DNA from: Roseateles sp. YR242
GTDB lineage: Bacteria; Pseudomonadota; Gammaproteobacteria; Burkholderiales; Burkholderiaceae_C
Length of the DNA: 64,000 nucleotides
Direction of reading: 5' to 3'
NCBI RefSeq assembly: GCF_900109745.1
Contig: NZ_FOAV01000003.1
Span: 434,001 to 498,000 of the forward strand
Shown: positions 27,535-36,803 of the stretch, piece after piece
Layout: every line of letters starts with the position of its first letter
How positions within the stretch are numbered: the stretch's first letter is position 1
Program-made: the position numbers and the translations under genes
The notes under the pieces: model-generated
What the model was told of the DNA's origin: nothing
Databases searched by the model: none
The model's input: only the letters and a program-made list of their open reading frames with translations

Positions 27535-28989
27535 ATGAATGCATTAGCGACTGCCGTGTACGACCGCGCGGCAGACTCTTCCACCACCGGCCCTTCATCC
27601 GCGGACACCACCCGTGGCGACCACCTGCCGCGTCCCGCCGTGCTGGACCTCATCGGCAACACGCCGCTGGTGCCCGTGCGTCGCCTGGACACGGGGCCCT
27701 GCGAGCTCTTCCTGAAGCTGGAATCCCAGAATCCGGGCGGGTCCATCAAGGACCGCATCGGCCTGTCGATGATCGAGGCGGCCGAGCGTGACGGCTTGCT
27801 CGGGCCTGGCGGTACCGTGGTGGAAGCCACCGCCGGCAACACCGGCCTGGGCCTGGCGCTGGTGGCCCGTGCCAAGGGCTACCGCGTGGTGCTGGTCGTC
27901 CCGGACAAAATGTCCTCTGAAAAAGTGCTGCAGCTGCGCGCCCTGGGCGCCGAGGTGCACATGACCCGCTCCGATGTCGGCAAGGGCCACCCGGATTACT
28001 ACCAGGACCGCGCCGCACGCCTGGTGATGGACATCCCCGGCGCCTGGTACGCCGACCAGTTCAACAACCCGGCCAACCCGCTGGCCCACGAAACCACCAC
28101 CGGCCCCGAAATCTGGCAGCAGACCGGGCACCGGGTGGATGCGCTGGTGTGCGGTGTCGGCTCTGGCGGCACGCTGACCGGCCTGTCGCGCTTCTTCGCC
28201 AAGGTCCGCCCGGGCCTGGACCTGGTGCTGGCCGACCCGGTGGGCTCGGTGCTGAAGGACTATGTGGAAACCGGCACCTATGGGGACGCCGGCTCCTGGG
28301 CCGTGGAAGGCATCGGTGAAGACTTCATCCCCCCGATTGCCGACCTCAGCGGTGTGCGGCACGCCTACGCCGTGAGCGATACCGAGAGCTTTGCCACCGC
28401 GCGCGAGCTCTACCGCGCCGAAGGCATCCTGGCGGGCTCCTCCAGCGGCACGCTGCTGGCGGCCGCGCTGCGGTATTGCCGGGCCCAGACCACGCCCCGT
28501 CGCGTCGTGACCTTTGTGTGCGACACCGGCACGCGTTATCTCTCCAAGGTCTACAACGACCATTGGATGTTCGACCAGGGCCTGCTCAAGCGCGCCCACC
28601 AGGGCGACCTGCGTGACCTCATCTCCCGCCGTGCCGAGGATGGCGCGGTGGTCAGTGTGTCGCCGGAAGACACCCTGGCAACCGCCTTCTCCCGCATGCG
28701 CCAGGCCGATGTCTCCCAGCTGCCGGTGCTGCGGCAGGGCCAGCTGGTCGGCCTGCTGGATGAGTCGGACCTGCTGGCCCAGATGCACATGGATGCCCGC
28801 CACTTCCAGGACCCGGTGGAGAGCGCCATGAGCCATGATGTGCACACGCTGCCGCCCGGGGCGCCGCTGTCCGCGCTGATCGAGCAGCTGCGTGGTGGCC
28901 TCGTGGCGGTGATTGCCGACGACCAGCGCTTCTATGGCCTGGTCACCCGATTCGATTTGCTGAACCATTTGCGAAAGGGCTTGTCATGA
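27535..28989 (+). CDS. cystathionine beta-synthase
   Basis: A 484-residue PLP enzyme that condenses homocysteine with serine. The cofactor lysine is Lys72 in GGSIKDRIG, TAGNTG is the substrate loop and GSGGTLTG binds the cofactor phosphate. The C-terminal 120 residues form a CBS-domain pair (DTLATAFSRMRQADVSQLPVL, then a second copy), as in regulatory forms of the enzyme. The start has GGAG 8 bases upstream. The next gene, a cystathionine gamma-lyase-type enzyme, overlaps by four bases, so the pair makes up reverse transsulfuration from homocysteine to cysteine. Confidence 0.95.
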   Translation: MNALATAVYDRAADSSTTGPSSADTTRGDHLPRPAVLDLIGNTPLVPVRRLDTGPCELFLKLESQNPGGSIKDRIGLSMIEAAERDGLLGPGGTVVEATAGNTGLGLALVARAKGYRVVLVVPDKMSSEKVLQLRALGAEVHMTRSDVGKGHPDYYQDRAARLVMDIPGAWYADQFNNPANPLAHETTTGPEIWQQTGHRVDALVCGVGSGGTLTGLSRFFAKVRPGLDLVLADPVGSVLKDYVETGTYGDAGSWAVEGIGEDFIPPIADLSGVRHAYAVSDTESFATARELYRAEGILAGSSSGTLLAAALRYCRAQTTPRRVVTFVCDTGTRYLSKVYNDHWMFDQGLLKRAHQGDLRDLISRRAEDGAVVSVSPEDTLATAFSRMRQADVSQLPVLRQGQLVGLLDESDLLAQMHMDARHFQDPVESAMSHDVHTLPPGAPLSALIEQLRGGLVAVIADDQRFYGLVTRFDLLNHLRKGLS

Positions 28990-30188
28990 GCCAGGACTCC
29001 CCTCACAAGCAGGACGGCCATGGGGCCGACCTGCGCTTCGACACACTGGCCATCCACGGCGGCCAACAGCCCGACCCGCTGACCGGCGCGGTGATGCCGC
29101 CCATCTACGCCACCTCCACCTACCGCCAGCAGAGCCCGGGGGTGCACCAGGGCTACGAATACGGCCGTACGCACAACCCCACCCGCCAGGCTTACGAGCG
29201 GGCCATCACCAGTCTTGAAGGCGGTGTGCAGGGCTATGCGTTCTCCTCTGGCCTGGCCGCCATGGCCACGGTGCTGGACACGCTGGACGCGGGGGCCCAT
29301 ATCGTGGCGGGTGACGACCTCTATGGCGGCAGCTACCGTCTGTTCGAGCGGGTACGCAAGAAGAGCGCCGGCCTGCAGGTCACCTATGTGGACAGCACCG
29401 ATCCCGAGCAGGTCCGGGCCGCGCTGCGGCCCGAGACGCGATTGATCTGGATCGAGACGCCGAGCAATCCCATCCTGAAGCTGACCGACCTGGCGGCGGT
29501 GGCGGCCATCGCCCGCGCGCACGGTTCGCTCTCGATTGCGGACAACACCTTTGCCAGCCCGTGGGGCCAGCGTCCGTTGTCCCTGGGCTTCGATGCGGTG
29601 CTGCATTCAGCCACCAAATACCTGAACGGCCACAGTGATGTGATTTCCGGCGTGGTGGTGGTGGGGGGAGAGCCGCGTCAGGCCGCCTTGCGCGAGCAGC
29701 TGGAGTTCCTGCACAACGCCATCGGGTCGGTGGCCGGGCCTTTCGACAGCTTCCTGGCTCTGCGAGGCCTCAAGACGCTGGCCTTGCGCATGGCTCGTCA
29801 TAACGAAAGTGCGCTGGAACTGGCCCGCTGGCTGGAAGGCCAGCCCAAGGTCCGCAAGGTGCATTACCCGGGCCTGGAAAGCCATCCGCAGCATGCATTG
29901 GCCAAGCGCCAGATGCGGGGCGGTGGCGGCATGATCAGCGTGCAGCTGGACACCGACCTGGCCGGCGCCCGCCGATTCCTGGAACGGGTGCGGATCTTCT
30001 CCCTGGCAGAAAGCCTGGGCGGGGTGGAAAGCCTGATCTCCCTGCCGGCGTTGATGACCCATGCCTCCATCCCGGCGGACAAGCGGGCTGCGTTGGGCAT
30101 CACGGATTCATTGATCCGCATCTCGGCTGGTATTGAGGATGTGGAAGACCTGCGCGCCGACCTGCAGGCAGGCCTGGACGCCGTCTGA
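28986..30188 (+). CDS. cystathionine gamma-lyase/gamma-synthase family PLP enzyme
   Basis: A 400-residue Cys/Met-metabolism PLP enzyme. The cofactor lysine is Lys211 in SATKYLNGHSDVISG. YEYGRTHNPTRQAYERAITSLEGG and SLGGVESLISLPALMTHASIP are family hallmarks. Gamma-lyase and gamma-synthase cannot be told apart by eye. Coupling (ATGA overlap) to cystathionine beta-synthase favours the lyase, giving cysteine, ammonia and 2-oxobutyrate. Confidence 0.94.
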   Translation: MSQDSPHKQDGHGADLRFDTLAIHGGQQPDPLTGAVMPPIYATSTYRQQSPGVHQGYEYGRTHNPTRQAYERAITSLEGGVQGYAFSSGLAAMATVLDTLDAGAHIVAGDDLYGGSYRLFERVRKKSAGLQVTYVDSTDPEQVRAALRPETRLIWIETPSNPILKLTDLAAVAAIARAHGSLSIADNTFASPWGQRPLSLGFDAVLHSATKYLNGHSDVISGVVVVGGEPRQAALREQLEFLHNAIGSVAGPFDSFLALRGLKTLALRMARHNESALELARWLEGQPKVRKVHYPGLESHPQHALAKRQMRGGGGMISVQLDTDLAGARRFLERVRIFSLAESLGGVESLISLPALMTHASIPADKRAALGITDSLIRISAGIEDVEDLRADLQAGLDAV

Positions 30189-30202
30189 CCCCCGCCCCTT
30201 CC

Positions 30203-30243
30203 AAAAAGAAAAGGCCAGTGCCCGGCGGCGCTGGCTTTTTTTA
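30203..30243. terminator. bidirectional rho-independent terminator
   Basis: An 8-bp stem (30214-30221 with 30228-30235) is flanked by T8 on the right and an A-rich tract on the left. It serves the transsulfuration pair rightward and the small membrane protein gene leftward; the T-run overlaps the latter's stop codon. Confidence 0.9.
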
Positions 30244-30447
30244 TGGGTGCGGGCCTTGGCGGAGGCCCAAAACCCTGGCCGGCAGGAAGAGGATCTCCTT
30301 GAACAAGGCGAAGACGGCTTCCACACTGATACCAATCAGGCGAAACGGCAGCAGCACCAGCCAGACCACCGGCCACAGCAGCAGCGCCAGCAGGGCCAAC
30401 GGCCAGCACAGCACGAACAGGATCAACCACAGCAGCAGACTCAACAT
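30241..30447 (-). CDS. small membrane protein of unknown function
   Basis: A 68-residue protein with one long or two short hydrophobic helices (MLSLLLWLILFVLCWPLALL, then PVVWLVLLPFRLIGI) and a polar tail. The ATG at 30447 follows CGGAGAAAAC, a good ribosome site; the longer reading frame has none. I do not recognise a family with confidence. Confidence 0.7.
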   Translation of the reverse strand: MLSLLLWLILFVLCWPLALLALLLWPVVWLVLLPFRLIGISVEAVFALFKEILFLPARVLGLRQGPHP

Positions 30448-30694
30448 GTTTTCTCCGGGCATCGGCGCGGCGAAGTTGGCCGTGCCTGGACAGCACTCTA
30501 GGCACGGGACGACGACGGTTCTCGTCACGTGCGACGGACGGCCATTCGCCGCAGCCAGACTGCTGGCGATGCGGATCAGCGAAACCTTCCATCGTCATCC
30601 CAAAAGCGGATCGGTCGGCACGAAGTGCGCTACACGCCCGGCCATCTTGACGTCGGCGGTGTCATGACCTTGTCCGGATCGTGTTCCGTTAAAC

Positions 30695-30725
30695 CGAAGT
30701 TATGTATGATCCAACTTCGTTTTTT
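30695..30725 (+). promoter_or_regulatory. inverted repeat CGAAGTT-N11-AACTTCG plus T6 in the nhaR leader
   Basis: Perfect 7-base arms (30695-30701 and 30713-30719) with an 11-nt spacer are followed by six T and then the ribosome site CGGAG. It can be read as a LysR-type operator or as a terminator/attenuator placed directly before the start codon. Confidence 0.6.
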
Positions 30726-30736
30726 CGGAGATTTGT

Positions 30737-31681
30737 ATGAGCGCGCTGAACTACCGTCACCTGCACTACTTCTGGGTGGTCGCCAAGGAAGGTGGCTTCG
30801 CCCGCGCGGCCGACCGTCTGGGCATGGCGGTGCAGACCATCAGTGCCCAGGTGCGGGAGCTGGAACGTACGCTGGGGCATCAGATGCTCAAACCGGAAGG
30901 GCGGGGACTGGTCCTCACCGAGGCCGGCCAGGCGGCATTTGCCCGCGCGGAAGAGATCTTCCAGATCGGCCAGCTGGTCCCGCACGAGGTGCACGAGGCC
31001 GCCACGCAACGGGTGCAGCGTCTCTCGGTCGGGCTGTCGGACGGCCTGTCCAAGCTGGCCGCCCATGCCCTGCTGGCGCCGGTACTGGACACGCCCCACC
31101 TGCGCCTGGTCTGCCATGAAGGCGAGGTCGACCAGCTGCTGGGCGAGCTGGCCCTTCATCATCTGGATTTAGTACTCACTGACCAGCCAGCCCCCGTGAA
31201 TCCTACACTTCGCATCACCAGCCAGCTGTTGGCCAGTACCCCGGTGGACTGGTGGGGCCCGGCCGATCTGATCGCCCGCGCCAACCGGACACCCGGCCGC
31301 CCATTCCCACAAGTCCTGGAGGATCTGCCGGTGTTGCTGCCCACCCGCCATGCCTCGTTGCGAGCCGGCCTGGAGCGCTGGTTTGAGCAGCATCACATCC
31401 GTCCGCAGGTGGTGGGCGAGTTCGAAGACAGCGCCCTCATGAGTGTCTTCGCCGCCCGTGGCCTGGGGGTGTTTCCGGTCAGCCGTCTGGGTGCGGATGA
31501 CCTGGCGCTGATGAGCGGCCTGCACTTGCTGGGCACAACAGAGGTGATGGAAGACGTGCACGGCATCTATTCCCGCCGTGGCCAGAACCACCCGCTGGTC
31601 GCCAAGCTGCTGGCCTCTCGCCGTCAGGGCCGCGCCGAGCCTGTGACCGAATTTGATTCGGAATTTGCTGCACAAGAATGA
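30737..31681 (+). CDS. nhaR: NhaR-type LysR transcriptional activator
   Basis: A 314-residue LysR regulator. LNYRHLHYFWVVAKEGGFARAADRLGM is the NhaR-type winged helix. The effector half, with DLVLTDQPAP and EFEDSALMSVFAARGLGVFPV, also matches NhaR. In enterobacteria NhaR controls a sodium/proton antiporter and biofilm genes; no antiporter is adjacent here, so the target is unknown. CGGAG lies 7 bases before the ATG. Confidence 0.9.
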   Translation: MSALNYRHLHYFWVVAKEGGFARAADRLGMAVQTISAQVRELERTLGHQMLKPEGRGLVLTEAGQAAFARAEEIFQIGQLVPHEVHEAATQRVQRLSVGLSDGLSKLAAHALLAPVLDTPHLRLVCHEGEVDQLLGELALHHLDLVLTDQPAPVNPTLRITSQLLASTPVDWWGPADLIARANRTPGRPFPQVLEDLPVLLPTRHASLRAGLERWFEQHHIRPQVVGEFEDSALMSVFAARGLGVFPVSRLGADDLALMSGLHLLGTTEVMEDVHGIYSRRGQNHPLVAKLLASRRQGRAEPVTEFDSEFAAQE

Positions 31682-31789
31682 GGTAATAGCTGGTTTTTTG
31701 GAATCTGAGCCAGCCGTAAGGTGCGACTACGCGCGCGCGCTGCCGGGTCAGGCAGTTCGCGCCTCATTTCACCCACGAGGAGTTCAGTC

Positions 31790-32497
31790 ATGAGTGACTT
31801 CCAAAGACCTTCGGCGTCCCCCACGACCTGGACGCCTGGCACCGCCGGCGGTGCCGTATTCAGCCAACGTGGTGATGTGGCCCGTGTGCTGCGCAACACC
31901 TATGCCCTGCTGGCCATGACGCTGCTGTTCAGCGGTGCCATTGCCACGGCGGCGGTGAGCTTCCAGTGGCCCGCGCCCGGCATGATCCTCACGCTGATCG
32001 GCTACTTTGGCCTGCTGTTCGGCATCCACCGCACCCGCAATAGCGCCATGGCGGTGCCATTGGTGTTTGCGCTGACCGGCTTCATGGGCTGGTCGCTGGG
32101 GCCCTTGCTCAGCGCCGTGCTGCACCTGCCCGGTGGTGCCAACACCATCGCACTGGCCTTGGGCACCACGGGTGCCACCTTCCTGGCGCTGTCAGCCTAC
32201 GTGCTGGCCACCAAGAAGGACTTCAGCTTCATGGGCGGTTTCCTGTTCGCCGGCATGATCGTGGCGCTGCTCGCTGCGGTGGCCAATATCTGGCTGCAGA
32301 TGCCGGTGCTGGGGCTGGTGATCTCGGGTGTGGTGGCCTTGGCCTCCATTGGCCTGATCCTGTTCGAGACCAGCAACATCGTGAATGGCGGTGAGCGCAA
32401 CTACGTGATGGCCACGGTCAGCTTGTTTGTCTCGCTGTTCAACCTGTTCACCAGCCTGCTGCACATCTTCGGCTTCGGCGGCGGTAGCGACGAGTAA
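31790..32497 (+). CDS. Bax inhibitor-1/YccA family membrane protein
   Basis: A 235-residue inner-membrane protein with seven hydrophobic segments. RVLRNTYALLAMTLLFSGAIA starts helix 1 and FETSNIVNGGERNYVMATVSLFVSLFNLFTSLL is the family-typical C-terminal part. Relatives act as calcium leak channels or bind the FtsH protease. The ATG at 31790 has GAGGAG 7 bases upstream; the in-frame ATG at 31721 has not. Confidence 0.93.
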   Translation: MSDFQRPSASPTTWTPGTAGGAVFSQRGDVARVLRNTYALLAMTLLFSGAIATAAVSFQWPAPGMILTLIGYFGLLFGIHRTRNSAMAVPLVFALTGFMGWSLGPLLSAVLHLPGGANTIALALGTTGATFLALSAYVLATKKDFSFMGGFLFAGMIVALLAAVANIWLQMPVLGLVISGVVALASIGLILFETSNIVNGGERNYVMATVSLFVSLFNLFTSLLHIFGFGGGSDE

Positions 32498-32528
32498 GCG
32501 CGTGCCGCCACGGCGGTGAGACCCGCGT

Positions 32529-32605
32529 AACGGCCGCTGCTTGACGGCCACTGCTTAACGGCACTGCTAAACGGCCGCCCCTTACCGGGCGGCCGTTTCT
32601 TTTTC
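32529..32605 (+). terminator. strong rho-independent terminator preceded by 14-bp repeats
   Basis: The hairpin has a 12-bp perfect stem (32569-32580 with 32587-32598, 6-nt loop) and a T-rich tail. Upstream, from 32529, the left-arm word AACGGCC(G/A)CTGCTT is repeated about four times with a period of 13-14 bp. Confidence 0.9.
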
Positions 32606-32607
32606 GT

Positions 32608-33249
32608 TCAAGCCGCGACAGCCTGCACCACGCCGTCGCCGTGCGGCGCCGCGCGGAACTCGGGCAGTTGCTCCACCTCGCTGGCATAGGCCATCAGTGT
32701 CTGCAACCGCTCGGCCGGCGGCAGCAGCTCGGGCGTCATCTGACGCGCAAATTCCCAGGCCACGCCGATACTGATGCCCGCCAGGCCGATGGTGTCGCGC
32801 TCGGTGGAGAGCGGCGCCTGGCGCAGCGCCTCGTCCAGCGCCAGGAGGGCCGCCTGCAGCTGGCCGGCGACGCGCTCCAGCCACGGGCCGTGCTGCTTGT
32901 CCTCGGGGCGGGTCACCTGCTCATAAACCGCCTGCACACTCTTGTCGCAGACCGACAGCGCCAGCCCCGTCAGCCGCAAGGCGCGTCGCAGGTTCGGATC
33001 GCTCGGCGGCAACAGGTGCCGGCCCGGCGACAGCGACTGCGCATATTGCAGGATCAGCGTTGAATCCATCAGCACCGTGCCGTCATCACAGACCAGCGTC
33101 GGGGCCTTGACCACCGGATTGATGGTGCTGAATTCGTCAAAGGTGCGAAACACCGACAGTGAGCGGTGGTCGAATCGCAGGCCCAACAGCAGCATTCCGA
33201 TGGCGGTGCGGCGGACATAGGGCGAGTCCAGCATGCCGATGAGTTGCAT
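32608..33249 (-). CDS. glutathione S-transferase family protein
   Basis: A 213-residue GST. The N-terminal thioredoxin-like domain opens MQLIGMLDSPYVRRTAIGM, with a serine in the active-site SPYVRR segment. NPVVKAPTLVCDDGTVLMDSTLIL holds the cis-Pro and the glutathione-binding DS pair. The helical C-domain follows. The ATG at 33249 has GGAGGC upstream. It starts 16 nt after the oxidoreductase stop, so the two form a short operon. Confidence 0.9.
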   Translation of the reverse strand: MQLIGMLDSPYVRRTAIGMLLLGLRFDHRSLSVFRTFDEFSTINPVVKAPTLVCDDGTVLMDSTLILQYAQSLSPGRHLLPPSDPNLRRALRLTGLALSVCDKSVQAVYEQVTRPEDKQHGPWLERVAGQLQAALLALDEALRQAPLSTERDTIGLAGISIGVAWEFARQMTPELLPPAERLQTLMAYASEVEQLPEFRAAPHGDGVVQAVAA

Positions 33250-33265
33250 GGTGCCTCCGGCTTCC

Positions 33266-34291
33266 TTAATGGTCGTCAAAGGGGTAGCGCACCCCGATCT
33301 TTGCGCGGATCTGGTCGATCCAGCCCAGCACGGCCAAGGTCTCCGCATGGGGCATGACCGGGCTTTCGATGTCGCCGGCACGGGCGCGTTGCATGGCTTC
33401 CACGATCTGGTTTTCGAAGCCGTTGATCCTGAACGGCCGTTCCACCGTCTGCCCCGGCTCGCGCGGCAGCAGGAGCTGCGCCCGGGTGGCCTGCCAGAAG
33501 GTCTCCGGCAGCACGATGGCGCCCGCCTCGCCCATCACCTGCAAGGTGTTGGGAGCGCTGGTGTCCAGGCCACAGACAAATTGCGCCACCAGTCCATCGC
33601 CAAAATCCAGGCTGGCGGACACCCGGGCATCCACCCCGGTCGGGGCCAGGACACCACTCACCTCCAGCCGCTGCAGCGGCGGCACCTCACCCAGTGCATG
33701 CAGCAGCACAAAACGCGTGGCGTTGAGGTTGTAGACCCCGACGTCCAGCAATGCGCCGCCCGCCAGCGCCGGGTTGAAGAGGCGGCTGTCCGGGTCGTAC
33801 GGGGCGGGGAAGCAGAAGCTGCTCTGCAGCGCATGCACCTGGCCGATGCGGCCTTCACGCAACCACGTGGCCATCTCCTGGTAGACGGGCAGGAAGCGTG
33901 TCCACACCGCCTCCATCAGGAAGACCTGGTGTTCACGCGCGGCCGCCACCAGGCGTTGTGCCTGGGCCTGCGTCGGCACCAGGGATTTCTCGCACAGCAC
34001 CGCCTTGCCCGCACGCAACGCGGCCAACGCGTAGTCGTAGTGCTGGCCATGGGGTGTGGCGATGTAGACCCCCTCCACCGCGGGATCCGCCAGCAAGCGC
34101 GCCAGATCGGTATGGGCCTGGACCGGCGCGTCGCCGGCCACGGACCAGCGCTGGGCGAACTGTTCGCTCCGGTGCGCGTCGCGGCCGCAGATGGCATGCA
34201 GGCGGCAGCCGTCCAGCTGGCTCACCGCTTCGGCAAAGCGATTGGCAATCGAACCGGGCCCGATGAGGGCCCATTGGAAGGTGGAACTCAT
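33266..34291 (-). CDS. Gfo/Idh/MocA family oxidoreductase
   Basis: A 341-residue NAD(P)-dependent dehydrogenase. The Rossmann opening is FQWALIGPGSIANRFAEAV, and CEKSLVPTQAQA is the family EKP-like segment (Lys retained, Pro shifted to Ser). GGALLDVGVYNLN begins the C-terminal sheet. Substrates are usually sugars or cyclitols; nothing here narrows it. Probably cotranscribed with the GST gene. Confidence 0.9.
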   Translation of the reverse strand: MSSTFQWALIGPGSIANRFAEAVSQLDGCRLHAICGRDAHRSEQFAQRWSVAGDAPVQAHTDLARLLADPAVEGVYIATPHGQHYDYALAALRAGKAVLCEKSLVPTQAQAQRLVAAAREHQVFLMEAVWTRFLPVYQEMATWLREGRIGQVHALQSSFCFPAPYDPDSRLFNPALAGGALLDVGVYNLNATRFVLLHALGEVPPLQRLEVSGVLAPTGVDARVSASLDFGDGLVAQFVCGLDTSAPNTLQVMGEAGAIVLPETFWQATRAQLLLPREPGQTVERPFRINGFENQIVEAMQRARAGDIESPVMPHAETLAVLGWIDQIRAKIGVRYPFDDH

Positions 34292-34534
34292 GAGCGGAGA
34301 AGGTCCTGGAAAGACGGGGGGACACTGATGCTAGGCCAATCGGTGAGCGGGGCGGCGCACCCGCCTCGCCGACAGCCTCAGGGTTGTCCCTAGTTCGACA
34401 AGCCGCCAGACGGCCAGGTCGCCACCCCGGGCGGAAGCCGCCCGCCCGACCGCCATGCCCTTCGGCTGAACGGGCCCCATGGGCTAGGCTCCCGGCTTTG
34501 CCTGATTGCACTCGCCGACAGCGAGCCACCGCCC

Positions 34535-36715
34535 ATGAGGATTCCCTTTGTCCTGGCCGCCTCCCTGGCCATCACTGCGCCCGTGCTGGCACAGACCACC
34601 CCCACCCAGGCGGCTTCGTCGGCTGTGACGGCCAACGCGCTGATCGCCCCCAGCCCGCTGCCGCTGCAATACCCGCCCTTCGACAAGATCCGTGACGAGG
34701 ACATCGGCCCCGCGCTGGAGCAGGGCATGGCCGAGCAGCTGAAGGAAGTGCAGGCCATCGCCGGCAATCCCCAGCCCGCCACCTTCGACAACACCATCGT
34801 GGCGCTGGAACGTTCCGGCCGCACGCTGGCCCGGGCCAACTCGCTGCTGGGCAACCTGCTGGGCGCCGATGCCAACCCGGCCCGCCTCAAGCTGCAGGGC
34901 GACTTTGCCGCCCGCATGGCCGCGCACCGCGATGCCGTGGCGCTGAACCCGCAGCTCTTTGCCCGTGTGGAGTCCCTGTGGCAGCGCCGTACCTCGCTGG
35001 GCCTCGGGGCCCAGGAGCAGCGCCTGATCGAGCGCCACTACAACAGCCTCGTGCGCGCCGGTGCCAAGCTGGACGACGCCGGCAAGGCCCGCATGAAGGC
35101 CATCAATGCCGAGATGGCCACCCTGGGTGCACGTTTCAACCAGAACGTGCTGGCCGAGGTGAATGACTCCGCCGTGGTGGTGGACAAGGTCGAGGACCTG
35201 GCCGGCCTGAGCGACGAGCAGATCGCCACCGCCGCAACGGCCGCCAAGACACGCGGCCTGGAAGGCAAGTACGTCATCGCCCTGCTGAACACCACCGGCC
35301 AGCCGGTGCTGTCCGAGCTGGAGAACCGCGCCCTGCGCGAGCGCATCTACAAGACCTCGATCGCCCGCGGCAGCCGCGGCAACGAGTTCGACAACACCGC
35401 CCTGGTCTCCCGCGTGGTGACGCTACGCGCCGAACGTGCGCGCCTGCTGGGCTTTGCCACCCATGCGGACTTCGTGCTGAGTGACGAGACCGCCCGCAAC
35501 CAGCAGGCCGTCAACGGCATGTTGCGCCAACTGGCACCGGCCGCCGTGGCCGCTGCCCGTCGCGAAGGGGACGACCTGCAGGCCATGATCGATCGCGAGC
35601 AGGCCGCCAAGCATCAGCCCAGCTTCAAGCTGGCGGCGTGGGACTGGAGCTTCTACAGCGAGAAGGTGCGCGCCGCCAAGTACGGCTTTGACGAGTCGCA
35701 GCTCAAGCCATACCTGGAAATGAAGAACGTGCTGGAGAACGGCGTGTTCTATGCCGCTGGCCAGCTCTATGGCGTGACCTTCAAGGAACGCAAGGACCTG
35801 CCCGTCTATCACAAGGACGTGCTGGTCTACGACGTGTTCAACGCCGACGGCTCGCAACTGGCCATCTTCATTGCCGACATGTATGCACGTCCGTCCAAGC
35901 GCGGTGGTGCCTGGATGAATGCGTATGTGGACCAGAGCGGCCTGTTCAACCAGAAGCCGGTGGTGGCCAACCATCTCAACATTCCCAAGCCGGCCGACGG
36001 CAAGCCCACGCTGCTGACCTGGGACGAAGTCAACACCATGTTCCACGAGTTCGGCCATGCCCTGCACGGCATGTTCTCGAACGTGAAGTACCCCAGCATG
36101 GCCGGCACCCGGGTGCCGCGTGACTTCGTCGAGTACCCCTCGCAGGTCAACGAGATGTGGTCCACCTGGCCCAGCGTGCTGGCTAACTATGCCAAGCACT
36201 ACAAGACCGGCCAGCCGATGCCACGTGAGCTGCTGGACAAAGTGCTGGCTGCGCGCCAGTTCAACCAGGGTTTTGCCACCACGGAATACCTGAGCGCCGC
36301 CATGCTGGACCAGCGCTGGCACCAACTGCCGCTGGAGCAGGTGCCGGCCGCCAAGGGCGTGATGGATTTCGAGGCCAAGGTGCTGCGTGAGGAGGGCTTC
36401 GACTACGCCGCCGTGCCCCCGCGTTACCGCACCCCCTACTTCAGCCACATCATGGGTGGTTATGCGGCGGGCTACTACGCCTATATCTGGTCGGAAGTGC
36501 TGGATGCCAACACGGTCGAGTGGTTCAAGGCCAACGGTGGGCTGAAGCGTGACCTGGGCGACATGTTCCGTGCCCGCCTGCTGTCGCAAGGCGGCAGCCA
36601 GGACGCACTGACCCTGTTCCGCAGCGTCGTGGGCCATGAGCCGGAAATCGAGCCGCTGCTGCAGCGCCGCGGCCTGGTGATCGAGAAGCCGAAGTCGGCC
36701 GGCACCGCGAAGTAA
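34535..36715 (+). CDS. dcp: M3 family peptidyl-dipeptidase Dcp, exported
   Basis: A 726-residue zinc peptidase with a signal peptide (MRIPFVLAASLAITAPVLAQ). The zinc motif is FHEFGHALHG (His504, Glu505, His508). SAAMLDQRWHQL and SHIMGGYAAGYYAYIWSEVLDAN are typical of Dcp/oligopeptidase A. It probably trims dipeptides from peptide C-termini in the periplasm. The length exceeds the usual 680 because of the leader and a 20-residue linker. Confidence 0.93.
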   Translation: MRIPFVLAASLAITAPVLAQTTPTQAASSAVTANALIAPSPLPLQYPPFDKIRDEDIGPALEQGMAEQLKEVQAIAGNPQPATFDNTIVALERSGRTLARANSLLGNLLGADANPARLKLQGDFAARMAAHRDAVALNPQLFARVESLWQRRTSLGLGAQEQRLIERHYNSLVRAGAKLDDAGKARMKAINAEMATLGARFNQNVLAEVNDSAVVVDKVEDLAGLSDEQIATAATAAKTRGLEGKYVIALLNTTGQPVLSELENRALRERIYKTSIARGSRGNEFDNTALVSRVVTLRAERARLLGFATHADFVLSDETARNQQAVNGMLRQLAPAAVAAARREGDDLQAMIDREQAAKHQPSFKLAAWDWSFYSEKVRAAKYGFDESQLKPYLEMKNVLENGVFYAAGQLYGVTFKERKDLPVYHKDVLVYDVFNADGSQLAIFIADMYARPSKRGGAWMNAYVDQSGLFNQKPVVANHLNIPKPADGKPTLLTWDEVNTMFHEFGHALHGMFSNVKYPSMAGTRVPRDFVEYPSQVNEMWSTWPSVLANYAKHYKTGQPMPRELLDKVLAARQFNQGFATTEYLSAAMLDQRWHQLPLEQVPAAKGVMDFEAKVLREEGFDYAAVPPRYRTPYFSHIMGGYAAGYYAYIWSEVLDANTVEWFKANGGLKRDLGDMFRARLLSQGGSQDALTLFRSVVGHEPEIEPLLQRRGLVIEKPKSAGTAK

Positions 36716-36732
36716 CCCGTTGCGGACAGAAG

Positions 36733-36757
36733 AAAGGGCGCCTTCGGGCGCCCTTTG
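36733..36757. terminator. terminator with TTCG tetraloop after dcp
   Basis: A 10-bp stem (36733-36742 with 36747-36756) closed by TTCG. The short T-run lies inside the stem end; the A-rich left flank lets it also serve the convergent leftward gene. Confidence 0.8.
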
Positions 36758-36803
36758 TCATTCAGGGGTTCCTGCCAGGGCGGCCCAGGCTGGACCGGCC
36801 CTT

